Positions 26,608-38,000 of a stretch of DNA of 64,000 bases are shown here, in pieces (the first letter of the stretch is position 1; each line of letters begins with the position of its first letter). Under the pieces are notes generated by a model that had not been told where the DNA came from, did not search any database, and saw only the letters and a program-made list of their open reading frames with translations. Position numbers and translations under genes: made by a program. This DNA is from a bacterium (GTDB lineage: Bacteria; Planctomycetota; Planctomycetia; Pirellulales; Pirellulaceae): assembly GCA_030430075.1 (NCBI GenBank), contig JAUIGN010000008.1, positions 235,985 through 299,984 of the forward strand, in the 5' to 3' direction.

Positions 26608-27996
26608 CTAGGCGACCACATCCAAGATTGGCCGCCCGCCGATCGGGAGCGGCCTGTCATTGCGATCCATGATCTCCGAACCGGGGTCAATCCCCAGCAG
26701 GTAGAACAGGGTCGCGGCGAGATCTTCAGGCTTGACCGGATGTTCGTCCGGGTACATGGCGTGCGAATCGGATGAACCGTGGACAAATCCGCCCTTCACA
26801 CCGCCGCCGGCCAGCAGCACGGTGTAGCACTGGGGCCAATGATCGCGGCTTTCGTTCTTGTTGATCTTGGGCGTTCTGCCGAATTCGCCCATCCAGACGA
26901 CCAGCGTCTCGTCCAGGAGTCCCCGTTGTTCCAGGTCATCAAGGAGGGTCGGTAGCGTTTGATCCGTGATCGGTAAGTGATACTGGTCGACGATCTTGTA
27001 CATCCGAGTGTTGTCGAAGCCGTGCGTGTCCCAGCCGCCGGAGCCGATCTTGCGCCCCCCGATGCTGTTGGAAAAATAGACGGTGACGAACTTGGTCCCC
27101 GCCTCGACCAGTCGCCGCGCCAGCAGGCAGCTTTGACCGTAAGACGTCCGCCCATAACGGTCGCGTATCGCATCCGGCTCGTCGGCGATCGAAAATGCCT
27201 TCCGCACGCGGTCGGAGGTCAGCATCCCGATCGCCTTGTCATAGTATTCGTCGAACCCACGGGCGGCAGCGGAAACCTCCAGCAGCCGCGTTTGTCCGTC
27301 AATCAAGCGCTGGGCCTCGCGACGCCGCCGCAAGCGTTCGATGGACAAGCCGTCGGGCAGGCTGAGTTCCGGCAATTGAAAGTCATCCGCATTCGGATCT
27401 TGCAGAAACAAGAGTGGGTCGTGGCGCTTCCCCAAGAAGCTGGCGTGTTGTCCGGGAACGATCGACCCGTCGCGAATGATGTGTGGGTAGGCCACATACG
27501 TCGGCATGCCGTTGGTATTCGGGCTGAGATGATCAACGACACTTCCGTAGCCGGGGTACAGGTCAAGCGAATCCCGCAAACGCTGGTCATCGCTGGGTGG
27601 GGCGTGGCCGGTGATTGCGTAGTAGCCGGCGGAGGCATGATTCTTCATGCGGTGCGTCATGCTGCGGATCAAACAGACCTTGTCCATGTGCCGGGCCAGA
27701 TGGGGAAGATGCTCGCAGATCTGAATCTCCGGCGCACTGGTTGCAATCGGTTGATATGGGCTGCGAATCGTGTCCGGTGCCCCGGGCTTCATGTCGAACA
27801 TGTCCAGCTGGCTGGGACCGCCCCATTGAAACAGGAAGATCACCGATTTGGCTCGGACCGGCGTTTGGCGGCGGGATGGCTCTTCCGCCAGCAGACTTGG
27901 CAGTGACAAACCGAGGAGTCCCAATCCGCCGATCTGAATCGCCTTGCGTCGGGAAAGACGCTCGGCGGCAATGGTGTGATGCATTCGTCGGTTCAT
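26608..27996 (-). CDS. DUF1501 protein with Tat-type leader
   Basis: A 462-aa member of the DUF1501 family (alkaline phosphatase/sulfatase-like fold), expanded in planctomycetes. The N-terminus carries a twin-arginine-type signal, SRRKAIQIGGLGLLGLSL. Family motifs are clear: FLFQWGGPSQLDMFDMKPGA, SMTHRMKNHASAGYY, GWDTHGFDNTRM, VVWMGEFGRTPKINKN and RDHWPQCYTVLLAGGG. Exported after folding, it probably acts in the periplasm on a sulfated or phosphorylated polymer, but substrates are unproven. It may share a transcript with the ThuA gene downstream. Confidence 0.92.
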   Translation of the reverse strand: MNRRMHHTIAAERLSRRKAIQIGGLGLLGLSLPSLLAEEPSRRQTPVRAKSVIFLFQWGGPSQLDMFDMKPGAPDTIRSPYQPIATSAPEIQICEHLPHLARHMDKVCLIRSMTHRMKNHASAGYYAITGHAPPSDDQRLRDSLDLYPGYGSVVDHLSPNTNGMPTYVAYPHIIRDGSIVPGQHASFLGKRHDPLLFLQDPNADDFQLPELSLPDGLSIERLRRRREAQRLIDGQTRLLEVSAAARGFDEYYDKAIGMLTSDRVRKAFSIADEPDAIRDRYGRTSYGQSCLLARRLVEAGTKFVTVYFSNSIGGRKIGSGGWDTHGFDNTRMYKIVDQYHLPITDQTLPTLLDDLEQRGLLDETLVVWMGEFGRTPKINKNESRDHWPQCYTVLLAGGGVKGGFVHGSSDSHAMYPDEHPVKPEDLAATLFYLLGIDPGSEIMDRNDRPLPIGGRPILDVVA

Positions 27997-28172
27997 GGGC
28001 AGATTGTGATCTCGACAGCGACCTGGGTGGACTCGATCTTCGTGCCTATCGTATCGTGGCGCGGGTGGCAGGAGCAAACCGTTTCTCTCCAGGCAACGAT
28101 CGCTACGGGGTGCGACGCATCATGCCCGTCAACGGCCCCAGGTGGCAAGTCGCCGATGCCGGTCGGCACCGC

Positions 28173-28206
28173 GCGGCACGGAAAACTGGGCGGCACGGCA
28201 AACTGG
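28173..28206. repeat. Direct repeat, two 17-base units
   Basis: GCGGCACGGAAAACTGG at 28173-28189 is followed directly by GCGGCACGGCAAACTGG at 28190-28206 (one difference). It lies between the DUF1501 gene and the end of the YyaL-like gene. Confidence 0.85.
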
Positions 28207-28221
28207 TTTCCTCGACAGCCG

Positions 28222-30324
28222 TCAGCGAAGATCCGCTGCCAGCCGGTTCAGCAACGTGGCGATCTCCCCGTCACCCCGGATCGGTGCCTGACAAGCGAAG
28301 TTTTCGCAAACATACACATGAGGCTCGTTGTCCGCCGGCATCTTGCCCTGGAACAGGGCCGCCAGGTGTTGCGACCGAGTCGAATCGGGATCGCCGGTTG
28401 TCCGGCCGGCGATTCCGTAGTTCACCAGGAAACGCTGATGAAAGCGTTGCCCGAGCTGCTCCAGGCGCGCCGTCCCCGAGTCCTCGCCGGGAACCAGCAG
28501 GGTGATCTCTCGACTGGGCTGGAGCCACATGTTGGCGGCGATCAGCATCTGTCCGGTGGCTGCCGGTTGACGGGCCATGGCGTGGCTTGCCATTTCCAGC
28601 GTGCCTTCGGCCGCGGCCAGGAAATCATTGCGACCGCACAGCCGGCCGAGCCGCAGCAGGGCGGTTGCAGCCATCGCATTGCCGCTGGGGACGCTGGCGT
28701 CGTGGAGGTCCTTCGTGCGCGTAATCAGGACTTCGTGGTCGTCGGCCGTAAAAAAGAAGCCACCGCCCTCGTGATCCGAAAAATGCTCAAGCATCAGTTC
28801 GGCGAGCCCAACGGCTTCGTCAATCCACGACTCGTCAAACCGAGCTTCATACAAGCTCACCAGAGCGTTGGTCAGGTAAGCGTAGCCATCGAGGTAGGCG
28901 GGGAGCCGGGCCGCGCCGTGTCGCCAACAGTGAAGCAGCCGACCATTCTTGTCGCGGAGCCGGCTGAGGAGAAACCGGGCGGCACGGGCGGCCGCATCAT
29001 AGTAGTGAGGTGCGTCCAACACGCCAGCTGCCGTCGCCAAGGCCTCGATCATCAGCCCGTTCCAGCTGACCAGAATCTTGTCGTCCTTTGCCGGATGCAC
29101 CCGTTGCTCCCGAGCGGCAAGCAGCGTCGCGCGCGATGCGGCCAGTTCGGTCTCGAGTTCCGCCAGGTCCCATTGGTTTTGTGCGGCGAGCTGCGGCAGC
29201 GGGACGGGCAGATTCAAAATGTTGCGGCCCTCAAAGTTGCCGGCCGGGGTCACGTCATAGGCCTGGCAGAACCTGGCGGCACGCGCGTCGCCCAGCACCT
29301 GACGAATCTCTTCCGGCGACCAGACATAGAATTTGCCTTCTTCCCCCTCGCTGTCGGCATCTTCCGTACTGTAGAACCCCCCTTCCGGCGCGGTCATGTC
29401 TCGCAAGATGTATTCGATGGTTTCGCGAGCAACTTCGGCGTACCTCGCGTTGCCGGTCACCAGGAAGGCGTCCAGGTAAGTGCTGATCAAGAGACTGTTG
29501 TCATAGAGCATTTTTTCGAAGTGCGGGACCAGCCAGCGGGCGTCGACCGAGTAACGTGCGAAGCCACCGCCCAGGTGATCGTAGATTCCGCCTTGTGCCA
29601 TCCGATCGAGGGTCACCGTGACCATTTCCAGGAGCGGTGCCCGAGCGGCATCGTCGACCGGCCGGCTTGCCCAGCGTTGGAGGAGCAACCGCAGGTCCAT
29701 GGCGTGCGGGAACTTCGGCGCGCCGCCGAATCCGCCGTGCCGGGAGTCGAAGGTCGCTTGCAGCTTGTTGACGGCCTGCCCGAGCAGCCGGTCGGAGATG
29801 GCCTCGTTCGCCGATTCGCCGGCGGAAAACGCGCGCAGATGGGCGGTCAGCTTTCCGGCCTGTTCGATGGCGGCGGACCGTCGTTTCGACCAGGCCTCCG
29901 CCACGCCGGCCAGCACCTGTGGGAAGCCGGGAATCCCTTGCCGGGGCGCCGGTGGCCAATACGTCCCGCCATAGAATGGCTCCAGCGACGGCGTCAAGAA
30001 GACCGACATCGGCCAGCCCCCCCGACCGGTCATCAACTGGACGGCATTCATGTAGATCTGGTCCAAGTCGGGCCGTTCTTCGCGATCGACTTTCACGCAG
30101 ACGAACAGCTCGTTTAACTGTGCGGCGATCTCCGTATCCTCGAACGACTCGTGTTCCATCACGTGGCACCAGTGACAGGCGGAGTAGCCGATCGACAGAA
30201 AGATCGGTTTGTCTTCGCGTTTGGCCAGCTCGAACGCCTCGGGGCCCCAGGGATACCAGTCGACCGGATTATTGGCGTGTTGGAGCAGGTAGGGGCTGGA
30301 TTCCTCTGCGAGTCGATTGGCCAT
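28222..30324 (-). CDS. Thioredoxin-domain protein of the YyaL/DUF255 family
   Basis: A 700-aa protein. The N-terminal DUF255 thioredoxin-like domain (about 1-165) has [29 protein letters not shown] and the active-site-like ACHWCHVM. It is followed by an (alpha/alpha)6-barrel similar to glycosyl hydrolases and N-acylglucosamine epimerases (for example [20 protein letters not shown] and [17 protein letters not shown]). The family includes bacterial YyaL and animal SPATA20; its reaction is not established. The ATG is 13 bases past the panB stop, so it is probably the second gene of a panB operon. Confidence 0.92.
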   Translation of the reverse strand: MANRLAEESSPYLLQHANNPVDWYPWGPEAFELAKREDKPIFLSIGYSACHWCHVMEHESFEDTEIAAQLNELFVCVKVDREERPDLDQIYMNAVQLMTGRGGWPMSVFLTPSLEPFYGGTYWPPAPRQGIPGFPQVLAGVAEAWSKRRSAAIEQAGKLTAHLRAFSAGESANEAISDRLLGQAVNKLQATFDSRHGGFGGAPKFPHAMDLRLLLQRWASRPVDDAARAPLLEMVTVTLDRMAQGGIYDHLGGGFARYSVDARWLVPHFEKMLYDNSLLISTYLDAFLVTGNARYAEVARETIEYILRDMTAPEGGFYSTEDADSEGEEGKFYVWSPEEIRQVLGDARAARFCQAYDVTPAGNFEGRNILNLPVPLPQLAAQNQWDLAELETELAASRATLLAAREQRVHPAKDDKILVSWNGLMIEALATAAGVLDAPHYYDAAARAARFLLSRLRDKNGRLLHCWRHGAARLPAYLDGYAYLTNALVSLYEARFDESWIDEAVGLAELMLEHFSDHEGGGFFFTADDHEVLITRTKDLHDASVPSGNAMAATALLRLGRLCGRNDFLAAAEGTLEMASHAMARQPAATGQMLIAANMWLQPSREITLLVPGEDSGTARLEQLGQRFHQRFLVNYGIAGRTTGDPDSTRSQHLAALFQGKMPADNEPHVYVCENFACQAPIRGDGEIATLLNRLAADLR

Positions 30325-30337
30325 CGCGTCTCGCCGC

Positions 30338-31189
30338 CTATTTGTAAGATTCTTCGCCCGCGGGGAAACGGCCCTGGCGGACGTCGTCACAGTACTGGTC
30401 CGCGGCCCGTCGAATCGTCTCGGCCAGGTTGGCGTAGCGTCGAGCAAAGCGGGGGATGTAGCCACTGGTGAGCCCCAGCACGTCGTGCGTGACAAGCACC
30501 TGGCCGTCACAGGCCGGACCGGCGCCGATGCCGATCGTGGGGACCGTCAGGGTCTCCGTGATCTTGCTCGCAACCGTAGACGAGATGCACTCCATGAGGA
30601 CCGCAAACGCACCCGACCGCTCTGCCGTAACGGCATCGTTCAGCAGCCGGTCTTCGTCGCGTTGGACTTTGTAGCCGCCCAACTGATGCACGGCCTGGGG
30701 GCTGAGACCGACGTGGGCCATGACCGGAATCCCGGCGCCTACCAGGCCGGCGATCACGTCCGCTTGCTCGGCGCCGCATTCCAGCTTGACCGCCTGGCAG
30801 CGGGTTTCTTTTAAGATTCTGGCGGCGTTTTCGATCGCCTTGTGAACCCCCACTCGATAGGTCGGGAACGGCATGTCGACGATCACCATAGCCCGGTTGA
30901 CCGCCCGCCCGACCAGTTCGGCGTGATAGATGATCTCGTCCAACGTCACCGGAATCGTGTTCTCGTGACCCTGGACGACGACCGACAGGCTGTCTCCCAC
31001 CAGAATTGCGTCGACCCCCGCGTCGTCAAGCAATTGGGCCATGGGAAAGTCGTACGCGGTCAGCATGGTGATTCGCTGCCCCGCCGATTTCATCTGTTGA
31101 AAATCGGGAATTGTCTTGCGGCGAATCGGTCTGGTATCCGATGGGCTTTGGGCATCGTTTGGGCTGGGGGCGTCGTTCATGCTCCGCAT
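30338..31189 (-). CDS. panB: 3-methyl-2-oxobutanoate hydroxymethyltransferase
   Basis: PanB, first step of pantothenate synthesis: adds a hydroxymethyl group from methylene-THF to alpha-ketoisovalerate to give ketopantoate. It is 283 aa from ATG 31189 (274-280 is usual); ATG 31180 is equally possible and neither has a good ribosome binding site. Conserved segments include [64 protein letters not shown] and [20 protein letters not shown]. The first 20 residues (Ser/Pro/Asp-rich) are an extension. No panC or panD is nearby. Confidence 0.97.
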   Translation of the reverse strand: MRSMNDAPSPNDAQSPSDTRPIRRKTIPDFQQMKSAGQRITMLTAYDFPMAQLLDDAGVDAILVGDSLSVVVQGHENTIPVTLDEIIYHAELVGRAVNRAMVIVDMPFPTYRVGVHKAIENAARILKETRCQAVKLECGAEQADVIAGLVGAGIPVMAHVGLSPQAVHQLGGYKVQRDEDRLLNDAVTAERSGAFAVLMECISSTVASKITETLTVPTIGIGAGPACDGQVLVTHDVLGLTSGYIPRFARRYANLAETIRRAADQYCDDVRQGRFPAGEESYK

Positions 31190-31746
31190 TGTGACCGGCT
31201 GGTCTACCACTGACAATAGCCGGTGGTGGGGGTCGTGATCGGTGGGTAAGGGGCGCGGCGCCCCCAACTTCGTGCCGCTGGAGGTCGTCGCCAAACGGTG
31301 GGAATTCGTGCCACCCCAGTGTGCCGCGCATCTTAGCCTGAACGCGTTCGGCACCGGTTCGCTCGCCGACCGACGCAACCGCATGCCGACGCCCGGCCGT
31401 CGATGACTCGGCCGTCGATCACACGCGAGGCTGCGCGTCAGACCAACGTGGCATGCGGCCGGCAAACAGGGTGTACCTATAGTTTGACTCAACGGTCATG
31501 GCGGTGTTGCCGCGTTGATCACCGCAAGCCGGGCGACCGCGGCGACGACTGCCGCCTACCGTCCCCGCACAAATTGAAGGACCACGTAACGAACCAGGCG
31601 ACTTTTTCGCACAATTCACTTGCGGCCGGCCTCGCCAAGTCGATAGAATCCAGCTTAGATCGAAATCGCTGGATGCGTTCCGCTGCTTGCAGGCAAGCGG
31701 GCAGCTTCCCCCCCCTAACACGTCACAGGCAAGACGGAGTCGAGTG
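31190..31746. other. 557-base divergent gap between panB and a DUF1501 gene
   Basis: No credible gene. On the + strand TTGCGG (31620-31625) and TAGAAT (31644-31649), 18 bases apart, may be the promoter of the DUF1501 gene that starts at 31747. No member of the repeat families seen elsewhere in the window is recognised here. Confidence 0.4.
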
Positions 31747-33051
31747 ATGCTAAGTTTTTTGACCGGAAGACAGCGTGGAAATTGCGAAGGAACCAGCCGC
31801 CGCGACTTCATCAAGGTCGGTTCGCTGGGGCTCGGCTCGCTGGCCCTGCCCGACCTCCTGCGGGCACGTGCGCGAGCGAATGCCGTTGGAGAAACCACCA
31901 AGGACACGTCGGTGATTTGGGTCTGGTTGGGCGGTGGTCCGACCCATGTCGAAACGTTTGACCCGAAGATGACGGCTCCGTCTGAATACCGGAGTGTGAC
32001 CGGCGAAGTAAAAACCAATGTTCCGGGAATCACTCTGGGCGGCAATTTCCAACGGACTGCGGCGGTCGCCGACAAGATGGCGTTTGTTCGTTCCTTCGCG
32101 CATACCAACAGCGGACACGGTGGCGGAACGCACTGGGTGATGACCGGATACGACAACCGCCTGATTGACAACGGCGGTCTCCCCTCGCGGCCGGGGATGG
32201 GATCCATTGTGTCGCGGATGCGGGGAGCCAACCATCCGGTAACGGGAATGCCGACCTATGTGCGACTCAATGGGATCGGCAGCGATGGCCCGGCGTTCCT
32301 CGGCGCCGCGTATGCGCCCTTTGATCCGGGCGGTCAGGCCAAGCGCAACATGTCACTGGTCGTGGACAAACTGCGGCTCGACAATCGCCGCCAGCTTCTC
32401 CAGGGGATCGACAATGTCAACCGGTCGGTCGACCGCAGCCAACTGATGGAAGGGCTGGATGCCTTTGAGCAGCAAGCCTTCAATCTGGTGTTGAGCCGTT
32501 CGCAGCAAGCCTTCGATTTGAAGTATGAAGATCCCCGCGTGGTCGATCGGTACGGTCCCGGTTTGGGCCAACAGCTGCTGCAGGCTCGCCGGCTTTGCGA
32601 AGCGGGTTGCGGGTTCGTGAATATCAGCTACGGCGGCTGGGACATGCACGGCAACATCAAGACGTCGATGGATCGCCGTGGCCCGGAACTGGATCGCGCC
32701 ATCGCGGCACTGGTCGAAGATATGAGCCAACGGGGTGTCGACCAGAAGATCATGCTGGTGGTGACCGGCGAATTTGGACGGACGCCGAAGATCAACCGCA
32801 ACGCCGGTCGCGACCACTGGGCACCCCTCTCCACGCTCGCCCTCGCCGGCGGTGGCCTGAATATGGGACAGGCGGTGGGCGAGTCCGCTGAAAAGGTCGA
32901 CGTGCCCAAGTCGACCCCGATATCGCCGCAAGACCTGATGGCGACCGTCTTTCACGTGCTGGGGCTCAATCGTCGAGCACAGTTTGTGAACCAGGCAGGT
33001 CGTCCGGTCTACATGGTCGAAGGTGGAAAGCCGATCGCGGAACTCGTCTAG
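31747..33051 (+). CDS. DUF1501 protein with Tat-type leader
   Basis: A 434-aa DUF1501 protein, a paralogue of the one at 26608-27996. The twin-arginine-type signal is TSRRDFIKVGSLGLGSLAL. Family motifs: VIWVWLGGGPTHVETFDPK, RSFAHTNSGHGGGTHWVMTG, NISYGGWDMHGN, VVTGEFGRTPKINRNAGRDH and LSTLALAGGGLNMGQ. In planctomycetes such genes are often next to DUF1549/DUF1553 genes, but here it stands alone. It is probably exported and acts outside the cytoplasm; the substrate is unknown. Confidence 0.92.
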   Translation: MLSFLTGRQRGNCEGTSRRDFIKVGSLGLGSLALPDLLRARARANAVGETTKDTSVIWVWLGGGPTHVETFDPKMTAPSEYRSVTGEVKTNVPGITLGGNFQRTAAVADKMAFVRSFAHTNSGHGGGTHWVMTGYDNRLIDNGGLPSRPGMGSIVSRMRGANHPVTGMPTYVRLNGIGSDGPAFLGAAYAPFDPGGQAKRNMSLVVDKLRLDNRRQLLQGIDNVNRSVDRSQLMEGLDAFEQQAFNLVLSRSQQAFDLKYEDPRVVDRYGPGLGQQLLQARRLCEAGCGFVNISYGGWDMHGNIKTSMDRRGPELDRAIAALVEDMSQRGVDQKIMLVVTGEFGRTPKINRNAGRDHWAPLSTLALAGGGLNMGQAVGESAEKVDVPKSTPISPQDLMATVFHVLGLNRRAQFVNQAGRPVYMVEGGKPIAELV

Positions 33052-33305
33052 ACGCCAGCCGTTCGCGCTGCAAACGGTGCCAGGAGGGGTGGTGCCAGGA
33101 GGGCGTTTTGCCGAACTGGGGCAAAGCCCCGTTGCGGGAACGCCTGCCATTGCGCATCCTGGACATCTGAGCTTCGCTCGATCGGTTCATGTCGCCTTTC
33201 GCTCTGCGAAAACAGCGCTACGACGCCATGTTCGCAGTGCGAGGGGCGGCGCGTGAGAAAGCGATTCCAAGTGCGCTTTCCCATGGGCTGGGCCACGTTG
33301 CCTGA

Positions 33306-33345
33306 GCAGTCCAAATTGTCTGGCAGTCCAAATTGTCTGGCAGCC
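33306..33345. repeat. 17-base direct repeat, two full units
   Basis: GCAGTCCAAATTGTCTG at 33306-33322 and again, identical, at 33323-33339, followed by the start of a third unit (GCAGCCCA). Confidence 0.9.
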
Positions 33346-33372
33346 CAGCTCGCGGCGATTATATTGCACCGT

Positions 33373-33428
33373 GTCCGGGCTTCCAGGTCCGGGCTTCCAG
33401 GTCCGGGTTTCCAGGTCCGGGCTTCCAG
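33373..33428. repeat. 14-base tandem repeat, four units
   Basis: GTCCGGGCTTCCAG is repeated at 33373, 33387, 33401 (C to T at one position) and 33415. Units abut with no spacer, so it is a simple tandem array and not a CRISPR. Confidence 0.95.
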
Positions 33429-33589
33429 TTACCAAGAGAAAGTAAAGGGACGCTGTCCAACTCAAGTGCTTGCGCGGCCTCACGTACCGACCCGGGCTTG
33501 TCGCACTGTGTGGTGGCAAACAGGGCTTCCCTCTGTCCGTGCGTGCCGTTGCATTGGCGATACGATTCGCTTCTCCCCAGGGTAGATCC

Positions 33590-34936
33590 ATGCCGTTTTG
33601 CTTCCCCGCTCTTCGTGGACTTCGGACTCGACTTTCGTCATCCGCCCTCCTGACACTTGGTCTCCTGGCTGCCCTGGCGGCGATGGCTGCTGGAGACGAT
33701 TGGCCCCAGTGGCGTGGAGCGAATCGAGCGGGAGTCTGGCAGGAAGACGGAGTGATTGACGAATTCGCGTCCCCGCAGATCGACATCCTTTGGCGCCAGC
33801 CGATTGGTCCCGGTTACAGTGGCCCAACCGTCGCGGAGGGCCGAGTCTTCGTGACCGATCGGCGATCGGAGCCGGAGCCGGTCGAACGGGTTCATTGCTT
33901 CGACGCCGTGACAGGAACGCCGCTCTGGGACTTCTCCTATCCTTGCGTGTACACGATCAGCTACGAGGCCGGGCCGCGAGCCGCAGTCACGGTCGACGCA
34001 GGGCGAGCCTATGCACTCGGCGCGATGGGCCACCTGCACTGCCTTGCTGCAGAGACCGGCCAAGTCGTTTGGAAGCGAGACCTGGACCAGGAGTATTCGA
34101 TCTCCGACGACCGTCGCATGCCGATCTGGGGCATCGCCGCGGCACCCTTGATCTACCGGCAGTTGGTGATTGTCCACATCGGCGGGCGCGACAACGCGTC
34201 GATTGTGGCGTTTGACAAGGCGAGCGGGGATTTCGTTTGGAAATCACTCCGCGATCAGGCCCAGTATTCCGCTCCGATTCTAATCGAGCAGGCTGGCCGC
34301 GACGTGATGGTCTGTTGGACGGCGGATAGCGTCGCCGGCCTGGATCCGGCAACCGGCAACGTCTACTGGCGGCACCCCATGGAGCCCTCCCGCATGCCGA
34401 TCGGCATTGCCACGCCGGTGGTCAACGGCGATCGGCTCTTCGTGACCTCGTTCTATGACGGCTCGCTCATGCTGCGGCTGCGGCAGGACCAGCCGAGCGT
34501 CGAGCCGTTATGGCGGAGGGTGGGACCGAGCGAGAAAAACACCGACGCGCTGCAGTCGATTATCAGCACCCCCCTGTTCCTCGGTGAGCACCTGTACGGA
34601 GCCGACAGTTACGGCGAACTCCGCTGCCTGGAGGCGGACAGTGGCGACCGTGTTTGGGAAGACCTGACCGCGACGCCGCGGGCCCGCTGGAGCAACCTGC
34701 ACTTCGTGCAAAACGGCGACCGGACGTGGATGTTCAATGAGCGAGGTGAGTTGATCATCTCCAAGCTCTCACCTGAGGGGTTCCAGGAGATCAGTCGGGC
34801 CAAGCTGATCGAGCCGACCAGGTATCAATTGAATCGGCGGGGCGGCGTATGCTGGTCGCATCCCGCGTTTGCAAATCGTCACGTCTACGCGAGAAACGAC
34901 AAGGAGATTGTCTGTGCCAGCCTCGCTGCCGACTGA
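33590..34936 (+). CDS. Secreted PQQ-like beta-propeller protein
   Basis: A 448-aa protein with a signal peptide (SSALLTLGLLAALAAMAAGD) and repeated beta-propeller blades of the PQQ-dehydrogenase-like/outer-membrane BamB-like type: DDWPQWRGANRAGVW, HCFDAVTGTPLWDFSYP, HCLAAETGQVVWKRDL, AFDKASGDFVWKSLRD, GLDPATGNVYWRHP. Such WPQWRGP proteins are numerous in planctomycetes. No residues for a redox cofactor can be assigned, so a scaffolding or binding role is as likely as an enzyme. A second member lies at 38821. Confidence 0.87.
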   Translation: MPFCFPALRGLRTRLSSSALLTLGLLAALAAMAAGDDWPQWRGANRAGVWQEDGVIDEFASPQIDILWRQPIGPGYSGPTVAEGRVFVTDRRSEPEPVERVHCFDAVTGTPLWDFSYPCVYTISYEAGPRAAVTVDAGRAYALGAMGHLHCLAAETGQVVWKRDLDQEYSISDDRRMPIWGIAAAPLIYRQLVIVHIGGRDNASIVAFDKASGDFVWKSLRDQAQYSAPILIEQAGRDVMVCWTADSVAGLDPATGNVYWRHPMEPSRMPIGIATPVVNGDRLFVTSFYDGSLMLRLRQDQPSVEPLWRRVGPSEKNTDALQSIISTPLFLGEHLYGADSYGELRCLEADSGDRVWEDLTATPRARWSNLHFVQNGDRTWMFNERGELIISKLSPEGFQEISRAKLIEPTRYQLNRRGGVCWSHPAFANRHVYARNDKEIVCASLAAD

Positions 34937-35020
34937 CGTTCGGCCACAGGCACGGTTTGCCGCGTCGGCACGAAGCGACCGAATGCCAGGCAAGTGAATT
35001 GCAAGCAAGGAAGCAGAATC

Positions 35021-38000
35021 ATGGTGTTTACTGATGCGGCAAGTTGTCTTAAGCAACACTTTGACTACCAGAGCAGGAGTCGCGGCCAAGAGTATTTCGA
35101 CGAGGCCGCGGTTCTCTTTCAGGAGCTTCGTCCCGGCAGGATCTGGGCCACCGTTGACGGATCGGCCGGCCGGACTTACGAGGTCTATATCCGTGGGCGC
35201 GAAGTCAACGGCGAATTGAGCATCGATCTTGGATGCACGTGCCCGCAGTTTGCTCGCGCCGGCAGCTGCAAGCATCTTTGGGCCGCCATTCTGGAGATGG
35301 ACGACCACAAGGTCGGTCTGGTTGCGACCCCGGACGAGCAATTCGACAACGGACAGGTGATCGTCGCGGCTGAGGGCGGGGGAGACCAATGGGAACGTGA
35401 TAACGACCTGGATTACGACATCGGGCAGTCGTTCGCCGGCGTCACGTTCACATCGATCACCATGCCACTTTCATCACAGCGGTCAGAAAGCCAGTGGCAG
35501 CGGCAGTTACGCGGGCTGAGAAAAGGACCTGCGGGCCCCCGACTCGATTCGGACCTCGTGGCGAGCCCGCTGACAAGTGACCAGCGGAAGCTGATGTGGT
35601 ACGTCATCGATCTGACGACCAGCCAGCATGCGGGCCGGTTGTCGATTCGGCTGTTTCGACAGACTTCCAAAAAAAATGGTGAGATGGGACGCCTGCAGGC
35701 GGTCCGTATGCGGCGCTCCGAAATCGAATCCTGCACGGACCCGCTGGATCGCGAAGCCTTGCCCTTCCTGTTTGATCGGTTGGTCGACTACGAAACGCCG
35801 TATGGCTACTACCGCAACGATTGGCAATCCATCTCGACTTGCTTGTTGAGCGGGGGGGGCTGCCAGTTCCTGCTGCCCAAACTCGCGGTGACGGGGCGGT
35901 TGGCCTGGATGTTGGACACCGACGGCGCGGTTGACGATCTGCGTCCGATCACCTGGGAACCGGGCGAAGCCTGGCAGATTCGCTTGCAGGTTCGCGAAGA
36001 TGAGCAGGCCCAGTCCTGGCGTATCGAGGGCGAGCTGTTTCGGGGCGACGCAGCCCGTCCGCTCGGTGACGCGGTGCTGGTCCTGGATAACGATCTGGTC
36101 ATGTTCTCCGACGTTGCGGCGCCCTTTCGCTCAGAGGATGGCGGCGCCTGGCTGAGCCTCTTGCAAAAGAACGGCCCCGTCGTTGTGCCTTACGCCGACC
36201 GGGTGGAATTCCTCAGCAGCCTGGCGTCGGTTGCGAGGTCCGCCGAAATCGAATTGCCTCCTTCACTGCAAGTCGATCGTGTCGTAGGCTCGCCGCAAGG
36301 ACGCATTCTGATTCACAAGCCCGAGTGGGACCATGACCGTCACTTGCATGCCGACGTGACGTTCAGCTATGCCGCCGTGGAGGCGGCTGGAACGGCGACC
36401 GCCGAGCAATCATCGCCAACCGGAGCCGCGGCCGACGTTATCGAACAGCGGCGCGATTTCGGAATCAACGATTCTGTTGTCGATTGGTATGACGAGCAGG
36501 CCGGCAAGATCGTGACGCGCAATGTTCCGGTCGAGGCCAGTTTGCTCGAGCAACTGCGTGAAGCCGGGATCCGCGCCGCCGGCAAAACGAGCCGCCACCA
36601 GAGGGACGTCAAGTTCACTCGAAAGTCGTTTGCCGACGTCGTCATGAAATTGATCGATGCTGGTTGGATCGTCGAGTCGGAAGGGAACCCGGTGCGGTCT
36701 GCCGGGCAGTTTAGCCTGAGCGTGACTCGGGACATCGACTGGTTCGAACTTGATGGCCGGGTGGACTTCGACGGGATCTCCGCCTCGCTGCCGGCGTTGC
36801 TGGCCGCCGTCAGGGCGGGCCAGCGCCTGATTCAGCTCGATGATGGCTCGGCCGGCATGCTGCCCCAGGAATGGCTGAAGCGGTTTGGCACCTTGGCCAA
36901 CCTGGCGGATACCGAGGATGACCAGCTTCGCTTCGCTCCCACGCAGGCCTTGTTGCTGGATGCGTTGCTTGCCGAGCAAGACCAGCAGCATCTGCAACTG
37001 GACGCCGGTTTCGTGCGGATGCGAAACAAGCTCCGCGACTTCTCCGGGGTGAAGGGTGGCAAGGAGCCGCGCGGCTTCCACGGCGAACTGCGGCCCTACC
37101 AGCGCGTGGGACTCGGCTGGTTCCAGTTCCTGCGTGACTTCGGATTCGGCGGCTGCCTCGCCGACGATATGGGGTTGGGCAAGACGATCCAGGTCCTGGC
37201 CCTGTTGCAGTCGCGGCGATTAGGGAGAAAGGAACAACGTCGGCCCTCGGTCGTGGTGGTGCCGAAGAGTCTCGTTTTCAACTGGCTTGACGAGGCCGCT
37301 CGTTTCACACCCAACCTGAAGGTCATCAATTACACCGGCTTGAGGCGGCGGGAACAGCTGGAGGAACTCGGCGAATGTGACCTGGTCGTGACGACCTACG
37401 GCACGCTCCGGCGCGACATCGTCGACCTCAAAGAAATCGAATTCGACTATGCCATCCTGGACGAAGCCCAGGCCATTAAAAATGCCGGCTCGCAAGCCGC
37501 CAAGGCGTGTCGTCTCTTGCAGTCTCGGTACCGTCTCGCCATGACGGGAACGCCCATCGAGAACCATCTTGGCGAGCTGTGGTCGCTGTTCGAGTACTTG
37601 AATCCGGGAATGCTGGGCAAGACGACGGCCTTCTCTGCGGTGGCCAGATCGGCGACCGCCGAAGACGACGACGGCGCGTTGGCCGCTTTGGCGAGGTCGA
37701 TCCAGCCGTTTATCCTTCGCCGCACCAAGCAGGAGGTGCTGAGCGAACTCCCTGAGAAGACGGAGCAGACGTTGCTCTGCGAACTCTCTGCCACCGAACG
37801 AAAGAACTACAACGAGATTCGCGATTACTATCGTGCCCACCTGGCCGGTAAGGTGGCTCAGAAGGGGCTCGCACAATCCAAGATCCACGTGCTCGAAGCC
37901 CTCCTCCGGCTGCGCCAAGCGGCCTGCCATCCGGGGCTGATCGATAAGAGCAAACGAGAGTTGCCGAGCGCAAAAGTGGAGGCGCTGCTGGAGCAACTGG

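Larger units (their letters stand above)
33052..33589. other. 538-base gap with three short tandem arrays
   Basis: No credible gene. Besides the arrays at 33306-33345 and 33373-33428 it has a 13-14-base direct repeat, GGTGCCAGGAGGG, at 33076 and 33091. The rest shows no recognisable promoter consensus or RNA. Confidence 0.5.

Noticed and set aside
27976..30117. 713-codon + strand frame opposite the YyaL-like gene
   Set aside because: Antisense shadow; the minus-strand protein has conserved family motifs throughout.
33373..33428. CRISPR-like array
   Set aside because: The 14-base units abut with no spacers, and no cas genes are present.
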